Source: an uncultured Porphyromonadaceae bacterium (GTDB lineage Bacteria; Bacteroidota; Bacteroidia; Bacteroidales; Muribaculaceae). Taken from it: 42,100 nt of DNA. The stretch lies in NCBI GenBank assembly GCA_947175265.1, contig CAMWMD010000027.1, positions 1-42,100 of the forward strand, written 5' to 3'. This document shows positions 35,155 to 42,100 of this stretch, in pieces; position 1 is the first letter of the stretch, and the number at the start of each line of letters is the position of its first letter. Below the pieces are notes generated by a model that was given only the letters and a program-made list of their open reading frames with translations, had not been told where the DNA came from and did not search any database. A program made the translations under genes and the position numbers.

Positions 35155-35865
35155 ATGAAAATTACCGATATGAAGAATGAGTACCTCCCTGCCTTTGGCC
35201 GCAAAATAATGGCTATGGCAGTAGTATTGGTTGCAGCTGTCTGCACTCCCTCTGCAAAGGCTCAATATGCACAGATTGTGAATTCGTTACCGGATATTTT
35301 ATCGCCGGCTTTATCTGGCTCGATGAATTATAAAGGTTATATTGATGTGACCGGTACATTCGGTGTCGGTAAGGAACGTGTGAATTTCATAGGGGTTTCA
35401 ACATCTCAAGGTTTTCAGTACTCATCTTGGTTTTTTATGGGAGCGGGCATAGGGATTGATGCGGCAATGTCTGTAGGTGTTCCAAACAACCCCTTAGGGA
35501 GTTCTTTCCCGGGAAGTCCCTCCAAGACGAAAGCCATGCTCCCACTGTACTCTGATTTCAGATTCAATATAGGAAATGCCTCAGGAACAACGGTTTTCAT
35601 TGACCTTAAGGCTGGAGCGGCGTGGCTGCTGGGAGGAAACGGACTTTTGTTGTCTGACGGGGTTTTGAGTAATAATACAAAGTTCCTTTTCCGTCCTTCA
35701 ATCGGTGTGCGCATACCGACAAGCAGCCGGTCTCCTAAGCAGGCGGTAAATGTGGGTGTCACTTACCAATTGCTCACTGCAAACAATTCATGGGATTATT
35801 ACGGCATTTACCGTTACGACACGACACTCAGTTCTCTGGGTGCGACAATAAGTTATGAATGGTAA
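35155..35865 (+). CDS. Predicted outer-membrane beta-barrel protein, unknown function
   Basis: A 236-aa exported protein. The signal peptide has a hydrophobic core (MAMAVVLVAAVC) and a probable cleavage after AKA near residue 37. A second start at the ATG at 35170 is possible. The mature part alternates short beta-strands rich in glycine and aromatics and ends in a strand closing with Y-E-W, the pattern of outer-membrane barrels. It resembles uncharacterised conserved Bacteroidales proteins. It stands alone, divergent from the hut operon, and is followed by a terminator. No substrate can be assigned. Confidence 0.75.
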   Translation: MKITDMKNEYLPAFGRKIMAMAVVLVAAVCTPSAKAQYAQIVNSLPDILSPALSGSMNYKGYIDVTGTFGVGKERVNFIGVSTSQGFQYSSWFFMGAGIGIDAAMSVGVPNNPLGSSFPGSPSKTKAMLPLYSDFRFNIGNASGTTVFIDLKAGAAWLLGGNGLLLSDGVLSNNTKFLFRPSIGVRIPTSSRSPKQAVNVGVTYQLLTANNSWDYYGIYRYDTTLSSLGATISYEW

Positions 35866-35884
35866 TATGGCATTAGTATAGAAG

Positions 35885-35915
35885 TCGCCGCAGCATGGTT
35901 ATAATGTTGCGGCGA
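35885..35915 (+). terminator. Bidirectional terminator between the outer-membrane protein and recombinase genes
   Basis: TCGCCGCAGCAT (35885-35896) pairs with ATGTTGCGGCGA (35904-35915) with one G-T pair and a 7-nt loop. TTTCTC follows. It ends the + strand gene, and the converging recombinase gene may use it too. Confidence 0.75.
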
Positions 35916-35948
35916 TTTCTCATGATTGGGGAGAATGAAAAAAAGTTC

Positions 35949-37154
35949 CTATCTCAGGCTTTTTAATATTATTGAGTTGGCACGGTCTACAACCGACGTG
36001 TCAAGGCTTGCAAGATAAATTTTTGTAGTGTTCTCGTTGTCATGGCCCATTCCCTCGCTTATTACACTCAGAGGTATACCTTTTGCCTTGGCAGCTGAGG
36101 CCCAGCTATGTCGCGCCACATATAATGTGAGAGGTATCTGCACTCCAACCATACCTCCTATGTTCTTCAGGTTATGATTGATGTTATATCCAACGTTGCG
36201 GTAGGTATATCTTTCATTGGTATTAGGATTTTTTATGATCGGAAGGAGATATTGACTCTCATTCTCAGGATATTTTTTCAGGATTGAACGCATTTCCCTT
36301 GTCCATTCTATGGTGAGGCGCTGACCGGTCTTTCGTCGGCGATAGGTCAGGTAGCCGTATTTAAGGTCGGTCTTTTTGAGGAAGGCCATATCGATAAAGC
36401 TCATTCCCCGGAGATAGAAACTCATGAGAAACATATCGCGGGCAAAATCGAGTGAGGGCATTAATGAGAGGTCTAACGTTTTAATCTTCTTGATCAACTG
36501 GATAGGCAATGCCCTTTTGACAGTCTTGTCAACACCCGTATAGACATGCCGGAATGGAAATGTGTTTTCAATGATGCCTTCCTCCACTGCACGGTTATAC
36601 ACGGCCCTTATGATTCGGAGGTAGAAAGATATGGTATTGGGAGCCACACCCCTCTGTCTGTGCCATGCCTCGTATCTCTCCATGAGGTCTGAGTTCAGTC
36701 GGTCGAGCATGACATCTTCGTCAAGACGGAATCTTTTGAAACTGTTAAGGGCGGAGGTATAGGTCTCTGAAGTCCGGATTTTGCCATTCTGTTTGAGTCT
36801 GATAATTATGTTCTCCATAAAATTGAAAAGTGAGCATTCGTTCTTGTAGCGAGTGAACTCCTCTAAGATTTCGTCTGTTGTATATGCTAATCCGGAGTCC
36901 TCTAAATGACGGATAATTTTGTTCAATCTCTCAAGGTCTCGCTTAATACGTTCTTTTATCGCCAGAATGAAAGATTTGCGTTCACTGTCATGAGAGGTTA
37001 TAAGCATTGACCGGTTTTCGTTCCATTCAGAGTCAAAGACTTTATAATTAGTGATTAGTTGACGCACTTTTCTGTCGTGAATGATTTGATAATAGATTAC
37101 CCCCTCGTTGTTTGCGACCCTTGAGGGGCGGAACTTTGCTTTTATCGACGCCAT
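35949..37154 (-). CDS. Tyrosine recombinase (integrase family)
   Basis: A 401-aa site-specific recombinase. The N-terminal Arm-like domain (about 1-90) is followed by a SAM-like core-binding domain (about 105-200) and the catalytic domain (about 215-401). Catalytic residues seen are R249 (FYLRGMSF), K275 (RRRKTGQ), R348 in YVARHSW, H371 in GMGHDN and the nucleophile Y380 (KIYLASL). The first His of the usual H-x-x-R box is Tyr (Y345) here. No tRNA, attachment site or mobilisation genes lie beside it. It could be a DNA invertase or the remains of a mobile element. Confidence 0.92.
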   Translation of the reverse strand: MASIKAKFRPSRVANNEGVIYYQIIHDRKVRQLITNYKVFDSEWNENRSMLITSHDSERKSFILAIKERIKRDLERLNKIIRHLEDSGLAYTTDEILEEFTRYKNECSLFNFMENIIIRLKQNGKIRTSETYTSALNSFKRFRLDEDVMLDRLNSDLMERYEAWHRQRGVAPNTISFYLRIIRAVYNRAVEEGIIENTFPFRHVYTGVDKTVKRALPIQLIKKIKTLDLSLMPSLDFARDMFLMSFYLRGMSFIDMAFLKKTDLKYGYLTYRRRKTGQRLTIEWTREMRSILKKYPENESQYLLPIIKNPNTNERYTYRNVGYNINHNLKNIGGMVGVQIPLTLYVARHSWASAAKAKGIPLSVISEGMGHDNENTTKIYLASLDTSVVDRANSIILKSLR

Positions 37155-37226
37155 GAGAATTTTGATTTAGGTTTTAATTGAAAACGAAAAAGGATAGATT
37201 AGCAATGTCGTGAGTCACAAATGAAA

Positions 37227-37272
37227 TAATTCCCTTGACTGTTTACGAGAGTGTAAAAAGCCAAGGGAATTA
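37227..37272. repeat. Nested inverted repeat upstream of the recombinase gene
   Basis: TAATTCCCTTG (37227-37237) and CAAGGGAATTA (37262-37272) are perfect 11-base arms. Inside them TTTAC (37242-37246) and GTAAA (37253-37257) form a second stem. It is about 150 bases after the ZIP stop and 72 before the recombinase start. It may be a terminator for the ZIP gene (T-rich sequence follows on the minus strand) or a recombination site. Confidence 0.6.
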
Positions 37273-37422
37273 ATATGTTAAAGTGCGCGTGAAGTTGAAT
37301 ATCGAGTCAACTCTTCTGTTTATGGATATCACTTTATCCGGATGCCTATTCATCTAACCCCGGACTGGAGACCCAAACCCGGCAATACAAGCCTACTCTT
37401 TGTTAATGAGCGCTAAGCAAGG

Positions 37423-38202
37423 TTATCCTAAGACAACATCAAGCACCATCATGAGAATGAATCCTATTGCAAAACCTACCGTACCCCAGTTGGAATGTGT
37501 CCCCTCCTGGGTCTCAGGTATCAATTCTTCGACCACAACATACATCATCGCCCCAGCCGCGAATGCCAGGAGATAGGATAGTATAGGTATGACAACGGAG
37601 GTGAGGAGAATGGTGACGATAGCGGCAATCGGTTCTACCAGACCACTGAAGACACCCCATCCGAAAGCCTTCCCACGGCTGTTGCCTATGGCTTTCAATG
37701 GCATTGAGACAATGGCTCCTTCCGGAAAGTTCTGTATGGCGATTCCTAAGGACAGGGCTAAGGCACCAGCCATTGAGAGGTAGGAACTGTGTTCCAAGGC
37801 TGCTGCCAAAGCAACGCCCACAGCCATCCCTTCCGGAATATTATGAAGAGTAACGGCAAAGACAAGTTTCTTTGTACGCGAAAGATTGCTTTTCGGACCC
37901 TCGCTCTCTTTTTTGTCAATATGTTGGTGGGGAACCGTTATGTCAAGCAACAAAAGGAAACCCATACCTAACGCAAAGCCTACAATGTCAGGAAGGACGC
38001 GCAGGATGCCTGACTTTCCCGTCATTTCCATCGACGGAATAAGCAGGGACCAAACTGATGCGGCGACCATCACGCCGGCTGCAAATCCGGTCAATCCTTT
38101 TTGTAGCAGTTGAGGCATACTGTTTTTTATTAACAGCACACAGGCGGCCCCAAGTATGGTGCCGAGAAAAGGTAGTGTCAATCCAAGAATAAGACCATCC
38201 AT
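37423..38202 (-). CDS. ZIP family metal transporter
   Basis: A 259-aa integral membrane protein with about eight hydrophobic segments. The ZIP binding motifs are HNIPEG (residues 120-125, TM4) and QNFPEG (157-162, TM5), followed by VEP (189-191). A short His-containing loop (PHQHID, 91-96) joins TM3 and TM4. ZIP proteins move Zn2+ or other divalent metals into the cytosol; this one is of the ZupT/GufA type. A TAATTTTG -7 element at 38216-38223 stands only about 8 bases from the start, and the IS remnant begins 18 bases further up, where the -33 should be. Metal choice is unknown. Confidence 0.93.
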   Translation of the reverse strand: MDGLILGLTLPFLGTILGAACVLLIKNSMPQLLQKGLTGFAAGVMVAASVWSLLIPSMEMTGKSGILRVLPDIVGFALGMGFLLLLDITVPHQHIDKKESEGPKSNLSRTKKLVFAVTLHNIPEGMAVGVALAAALEHSSYLSMAGALALSLGIAIQNFPEGAIVSMPLKAIGNSRGKAFGWGVFSGLVEPIAAIVTILLTSVVIPILSYLLAFAAGAMMYVVVEELIPETQEGTHSNWGTVGFAIGFILMMVLDVVLG

Positions 38203-38240
38203 ATTATTATTCGCGCAAAATTAATAAAAATTTTGCAAAA

Positions 38241-38846
38241 GAAGTAGTTTAAACTTATTTCCAATATCCTGAGAAAAAACAAGAAAATTCTTGATCTCTC
38301 CATCTCCCATATTGATGGTTCCCATACACCTGCTTACCGGGGGAGGGGAAAAGGTTGAGTATCAGGGAAGGAAGAAACGCCGTACCACAAATGCCCTCTT
38401 TCTGTCGGACAACCAGGGACTTCCACTTGCGATGTCCGAGCCTCAGGCCGGCAACCACGCTGATCTTTATGAGATAGAAGAGAGAATCGGAGAACCCGTG
38501 CAGCAGCTCGCCAATGCCGGTATTGCCGTGGATGGCCTCTTCTGTGACCTTGACGCCGGCTTTGATGGGAAAGACCTCAGGAGGGCGCTCATCTCCAATG
38601 GCATTCACCCGAATGTCTGTCCCAATCCCGGAAACGGAGGGGAATCCACCGAGGAATGGGTCTATGATGAGGAGATGTATAAGGAGAGATGGAAAATAGA
38701 ACGTACAAACGCCTGGATGGATAGCTTAAAGTCCGTACTCTACAGATTTGACACCACCATTTCCAGTTGGAAAGGATGGAACTTCCTTGCGTTCATCATT
38801 ATTTTCCTTAAAAAATTTCACAAATCAAATTAGTTTAAACAAGTTC
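38241..38846 (+). mobile_element. Internally deleted IS5-type insertion sequence with both terminal inverted repeats
   Basis: The left end GAAGTAGTTTAAACTTATTT (38241-38260) matches the complement of the right end (38827-38846) at 17 of 20 bases. Between them lies a transposase fragment that lacks its N-terminal part. The element is 606 bp, about half the size expected for the family, so the 5' part of the transposase gene was lost while both ends stayed. I could not define a clear target-site duplication. Confidence 0.75.
38248..38833 (+). pseudogene. IS5-type DDE transposase, N-terminally truncated and frameshifted
   Basis: Homology begins right after the left inverted repeat and includes ILRKNKKILDL and DGSHTPAY, which holds the first catalytic Asp, in one frame. 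After a run of five G at 38339-38343 it continues one frame over as GEKVEYQGRKKRRTTNALFL. That frame holds the second Asp region (FCDLDAGFDGKD) and the final Y-R-E-K signature (MYKERWKIERTNAWMDSLK). Removing one G would restore a single frame. The first 100 or so residues of a full transposase are missing. It is not functional by itself. Confidence 0.85.
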
Positions 38847-39024
38847 ATTATGTACTTCAACTTATCTGCAAGGTGTACTTCAATTAATGCTTACAAAACA
38901 AGGAGATTATTAGAAAAACAATGCTTATAAAACGTCATTAACGAATCGCTCCTCTATTTAATGACTAGTTTTGGGTGACACGTTGACGAAGTCAGGAAAA
39001 ATCCTTATATTCAAATAAATATAA

Positions 39025-39064
39025 ATAAGGCTGGGGGAAAATAAAAATTTTCCCCCAGCCTTAT
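39025..39064 (-). terminator. Strong intrinsic terminator of the surface-protein operon
   Basis: ATAAGGCTGGGGGAAAAT (39025-39042) and its exact complement (39047-39064) make an 18-bp perfect stem with loop AAAA, 27 bases after the stop of the surface protein gene. Apart from this, the 257-bp gap 38834-39090 shows only the IS right end. Confidence 0.9.
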
Positions 39065-39090
39065 GTCAAACATATAGAAATTAAGAAGGA

Positions 39091-40908
39091 TCAGTAAGAG
39101 AGGATCGGACGCACTTCATGACGGCGAGTTGCATAAACACCCGCAGAGCTCTGAGAAGACCCTTCTGACAAATCGACATAACGTACATTAGATTGATTGT
39201 TTACCTGAGAAGAAGTCCACCATCCAATGCTTTTATAGGGTAGTATATAATTCAGATATTCGCAATCCTGAGGCAACTTACATCTGACGGTTGCAAGAGT
39301 TTTCATAATATTTCCTGTGTCTTTAAAAGTAAAAGAATTTGTCTTTCTTGCTATGCTGACCATTATATCTTTACTCATATCCTCCACCTGATGGAATGCC
39401 GGCAAATACCAGCCTGAAGTATTCTCGGTGGGAGGTGTCAGCGTTTGGTGCCAATCCTTTGTGCCGTATATCTCACATACATAAAAGGCGGGGAAATCAT
39501 GTTCTATCGTAACTTTTCTCTCAAACTTAGAACTTAAATCCTCTAATTTGTCAATAACCTTTTGCCGATACATATATCCGTTATATCCGCCGGTTCCTGT
39601 TATATTTATCCCCTCGACCAAAGGAAAGTTGTCGCCGCGACCCACGCTCCATTGGACGGAATCCTGACATGCATCAGTCAGAGCCATGACATATCCATGG
39701 CAGTCCTTAGAACCGACTATATCAGTATAGTTGGTCTGATCTGTGCCATAACCGCCCACATAATGACCGACATGAAATACGACACCCATACAGGTATTCC
39801 GGTCAAGCAGCTCAGCCGCATCGTATGGCAGGGGATAGCCTTTCCGGTTCTTGCTGCAGAAGAAATCGCCAACCTTCACTTTATCATCTACCAGATCACC
39901 CATGTCGATGGTCTCGTCGTGGATAAAACGCGTATTGCGAGATTCCTTGGTACGTATGGTCTGAACCCCACCGTAGGTTTTGCCATTGCGATAGGTGTAC
40001 TCCCAATTGAAAGTGTATTCTGTCTCATCACCTAAGATATACCGGTAGCTGCCGTCCTGGGCATGAAAAAGGATATCCATACGAGTATTGTCAACTACAT
40101 TGTATTTCTTGAGGTACTTCGGATTCTTATAATCGCCTAAATAGATGTAAAAATCATCAAAACCGGTGTCGGAGGCGGTAATCTCAGAGGCGGTAATCTT
40201 ATCCTTGGAGCCGTAGGTTAATGCAATCTGATAGTTCCTCGGCTGGTATTTGATGGTCTCGCCGTTGGCAAGCCTCCATCGCACTTTCGGGTCGAGAACA
40301 AAGCAGTTCCTTATATGACTGAGCTCCACCTTAATACTGGGTGAGGTGGTAAATCCGGTCTTTGACCATACCATCGGGTCGCAACATCTGAAGTCCTCCT
40401 CCTTGCTCTGATTCTCTCTATATGTAAACAAGGGTACAGCTTTGAAATAACCATCGATATTCACCTGCATCAGCGAGTTGATTTTCTCCTGAGTCGCTAC
40501 ATCATTTCCCTCAATCTTTACATCCGCCTGAGGGGTATAGGGATAATAGGCGATGTATTTGTACATTGTGGCGTCGTAGTAGATACGTTGCTTCCCCTCG
40601 GTGTTGTCGGCATCGAAGTCCCATTTCGCGCCATCATATACGTATGGCACATTGTCTGCCAAAATCTTGCCGTCCTCCCCAAGGATGATAATGCCGATGC
40701 GGTCACCCTTCTCAAACTTTGTAGAGGCGCCGGATTCGTATGAGCGCGTGGAGCCGGAGCCGGAGACAGTGGTTACTGTTTCCGCGACCCGGATTTTCAG
40801 TGCCTCGCCCGACGCTGCCTCCGGATGCCCGGGCTCATCATAATCTGCCTGACAGGCAGAGAGCAGGCAGATTGCCGGCAAGAGATATGTTAAATATTGT
40901 CTCTTCAT
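39091..40908 (-). CDS. Mfa-like (fimbrillin-like) surface lipoprotein with FISUMP/DUF1566-like C-terminus
   Basis: A 605-aa lipoprotein: MKRQYL, a hydrophobic core, LLSAC with the lipid cysteine at residue 19. The N-terminal half (about 35-300) follows the Mfa-like fimbrillin pattern (TRSYESGASTKFEKGDRIGI, IYYDATMYKYIAYYPYT). The C-terminal half (about 350-605) resembles DUF1566/FISUMP modules, with CMGVVFHVG, HGYVMAL, GWYLPAFHQ and WWTSSQ, and ends in EVRPILSY. It lies 13 nt after a second, related gene and ends at a strong terminator. It is probably a cell-surface adhesin or fimbrial tip protein; the ligand is unknown. Confidence 0.82.
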   Translation of the reverse strand: MKRQYLTYLLPAICLLSACQADYDEPGHPEAASGEALKIRVAETVTTVSGSGSTRSYESGASTKFEKGDRIGIIILGEDGKILADNVPYVYDGAKWDFDADNTEGKQRIYYDATMYKYIAYYPYTPQADVKIEGNDVATQEKINSLMQVNIDGYFKAVPLFTYRENQSKEEDFRCCDPMVWSKTGFTTSPSIKVELSHIRNCFVLDPKVRWRLANGETIKYQPRNYQIALTYGSKDKITASEITASDTGFDDFYIYLGDYKNPKYLKKYNVVDNTRMDILFHAQDGSYRYILGDETEYTFNWEYTYRNGKTYGGVQTIRTKESRNTRFIHDETIDMGDLVDDKVKVGDFFCSKNRKGYPLPYDAAELLDRNTCMGVVFHVGHYVGGYGTDQTNYTDIVGSKDCHGYVMALTDACQDSVQWSVGRGDNFPLVEGINITGTGGYNGYMYRQKVIDKLEDLSSKFERKVTIEHDFPAFYVCEIYGTKDWHQTLTPPTENTSGWYLPAFHQVEDMSKDIMVSIARKTNSFTFKDTGNIMKTLATVRCKLPQDCEYLNYILPYKSIGWWTSSQVNNQSNVRYVDLSEGSSQSSAGVYATRRHEVRPILSY

Positions 40909-40921
40909 GATTTACAAAGAT

Positions 40922-42100
40922 TTAGAAAGTAAGAATTGCGCGGACCCTTCTTGCATTAGTTTTTTGATTAGAAGCAAAAGTACGCGAGGTCGTATTATCC
41001 TGAAAATACACATAATTTGCGTTCGCATTCGTAGCTTCTGAGGATGTCCAATAATGAGTATTAAGAGCAATGGAGGAAGAACCACTTCTCCAGACTTGAA
41101 ATTGCTCTCCACCACAACCATCAACACCAAACTTTGCGTAAATGACTTTTTTCATGTCGTAACCACCGATACACTTATACTGATCATACGAGGGCAGATA
41201 CCATCCGCTGGTGCAATCGGGCGCTTTGGCAGTCTCATTATAAGTCCGGCAAGCATCAAATGCCGGGAACTCATAAGGATTATTAGGCAGTTGTTTAATG
41301 CTGTCTATTGCCGCCAGGTTGGAATATCCATTATAATACTTTGGGTTATCATTTTTACTATTGTTGTAGGGCCCTGTGCCACAAACTATCAACTTCTTAT
41401 AAGTATTAGGATCATTCGGATCCCTCATCCATGCGAATTGATAGGAGCCGCCAACCTGTACATCCTTTAACGCCACTACATAACCATGGACGAATCCATC
41501 CTTGAATTTTTCTAAGTCGTATTTGCCATCGTCGTTCCGATTCTTAAGTGCCTCCCTAATGCCCTCTTCATTCCACCATTCTTTGTTTTCAAGAACATCG
41601 AAGACTATGCCTATACAGGTTTTGCTTTTATTCAAATTTCTGCTCCACGTTCCGTCATCATAATAAAAACTACCGACTTCCGGATCTTCATATCCGAAAA
41701 ATTCTTTATACGCCAAGGTCACCAAATTGGAACGCAAGTGGAAATCGAAATTGAACGTCACGCTATTATGGGTAGTATCGACTTCAAAACCGGAAGTCAT
41801 CTCGTCAATGCCTTCAGCAGCATCCATCAAATTCATTTTCGGCCTTTTTTCTTCATTCATAGTGCAGGAAATGGAGAAATCATTTCCTGCCACATAAAGG
41901 GTATCAATCCTATTTTGCTTAAAGTCCTCCTCGTTGACGACATTATTAGAAAATACGAGATTCTTTCGGCGGCTTTCAGGAATATTCAAGTTTTTATCGA
42001 AGGCAACCTTGAATATCCATGGCTGTGAATCACCCGGCTCTTTGTCGTCATTCCATGAAGCCGTGACAGGGGGATTGACATCCAGGCGGTCTTTCCGGAC
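40922..42100 (-). CDS. Related surface protein with FISUMP/DUF1566-like C-terminus, 5' end beyond the window
   Basis: The reading frame is open to the right edge of the window. A TTG at 41989 is an ordinary leucine codon and not the true start, since coding-like sequence (VNPPVTASWND, QPWIFKVAFDKN) continues upstream of it. At least 392 residues are seen. The C-terminal part repeats the features of the next gene: CIGIVFDV, HGYVVALKD, FPAFDACRTY, GWYLPSYDQ and HYWTSSE, ending RRVRAILTF. The N-terminal part may be fimbrillin-like, but the signal peptide is outside the window. It is probably in an operon with the gene at 39091-40908. Confidence 0.8.
   Translation of the reverse strand, partial: VRKDRLDVNPPVTASWNDDKEPGDSQPWIFKVAFDKNLNIPESRRKNLVFSNNVVNEEDFKQNRIDTLYVAGNDFSISCTMNEEKRPKMNLMDAAEGIDEMTSGFEVDTTHNSVTFNFDFHLRSNLVTLAYKEFFGYEDPEVGSFYYDDGTWSRNLNKSKTCIGIVFDVLENKEWWNEEGIREALKNRNDDGKYDLEKFKDGFVHGYVVALKDVQVGGSYQFAWMRDPNDPNTYKKLIVCGTGPYNNSKNDNPKYYNGYSNLAAIDSIKQLPNNPYEFPAFDACRTYNETAKAPDCTSGWYLPSYDQYKCIGGYDMKKVIYAKFGVDGCGGEQFQVWRSGSSSIALNTHYWTSSEATNANANYVYFQDNTTSRTFASNQKTNARRVRAILTF

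Noticed and set aside
37273..37357. Small minus-strand ORF of 27 codons ending in NFTRTLTY
   Set aside because: It has no evident ribosome site and no recognisable homology, and it is too short to support from sequence alone.
37273..37422. tRNA gene or integrase attachment site between the ZIP and recombinase genes
   Set aside because: No T-loop GGTTCRA motif or cloverleaf could be formed, and no direct repeats matching a tRNA end were seen.
38216..38223. Promoter for the ZIP gene
   Set aside because: The -7 match (TAATTTTG) is exact but would give a leader of about 8 bases, and no -33 exists because the IS end begins there; kept only as a note.
39062..39074. TATGT-N3-ACATA dyad near the right-hand terminator, as a third copy of the shared palindrome
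   Set aside because: The spacing differs (3 instead of 6 between TATGT and ACATA) and it lies after a gene rather than before a promoter.

Overview
The window looks like a chromosomal segment of a gut Bacteroidales bacterium, most likely of the Muribaculaceae or a close relative. This is inferred from gene content and signals, because no rRNA is present. The supporting evidence is a moxR-bat aerotolerance operon, Bacteroidetes-type promoters (TTTG-N19-TAnnTTTG; one perfect match before hutU), bifunctional ftcD, a long (666 aa) urocanase, a Mfa-like (fimbrillin-like) lipoprotein and a Bacteroidales-type tyrosine recombinase. Base composition is near balanced, with AT-rich intergenic gaps.

Layout. 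1-269: gap holding a 7-bp tandem repeat and a promoter. 270-9732 (+): nine-gene MoxR/Bat operon (MoxR ATPase, DUF58 protein, a membrane-anchored protein, BatA, BatB, BatC, a short BatD paralogue, BatD, BatE), tightly packed with several 4-nt ATGA overlaps. 9939-12755 (+): small HTH protein, then mutS2. 12852-15382 (-): lysC then lysA, with a terminator-like hairpin just before lysA. 15570-17705 (-): lipoprotein prolyl oligopeptidase. 17798-23395 (-): three-gene heavy-metal-type RND efflux operon. 23676-27920 (-): 1,414-residue secreted GH13 amylase with duplicated starch-binding modules. 28215-34795 (-): complete histidine degradation operon hutU-ftcD-hutI-hutH. 35155-35865 (+): predicted outer-membrane protein. 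35949-37154 (-): solitary tyrosine recombinase. 37423-38202 (-): ZIP metal transporter. 38241-38846: internally deleted IS5-type element with both inverted-repeat ends. 39091 to the right edge (-): two tandem cell-surface proteins sharing a C-terminal module, the second cut by the window edge.

How the parts work together. The Bat genes probably build an envelope VWA/TPR complex driven by the MoxR ATPase. LysC and LysA are the first and last steps of diaminopimelate/lysine synthesis. The hut operon takes histidine to glutamate and methenyl-tetrahydrofolate with no step missing. The RND operon forms a complete three-part pump whose adaptor is rich in histidine. The region from about 35 kb to the right edge is the accessory part: recombinase, IS remnant and surface proteins.

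I found no clearly new multi-gene system. The least expected signals are small. A shared palindrome (AATATGTT-N4-AACATATT) occurs upstream of both the amylase and the HTH gene. Terminator-like hairpins abut the starts of lysA and mutS2. Two short tandem-repeat tracts sit in intergenic DNA. A vestigial IS keeps both ends. The amylase has a DNA-level duplication of its CBM unit.
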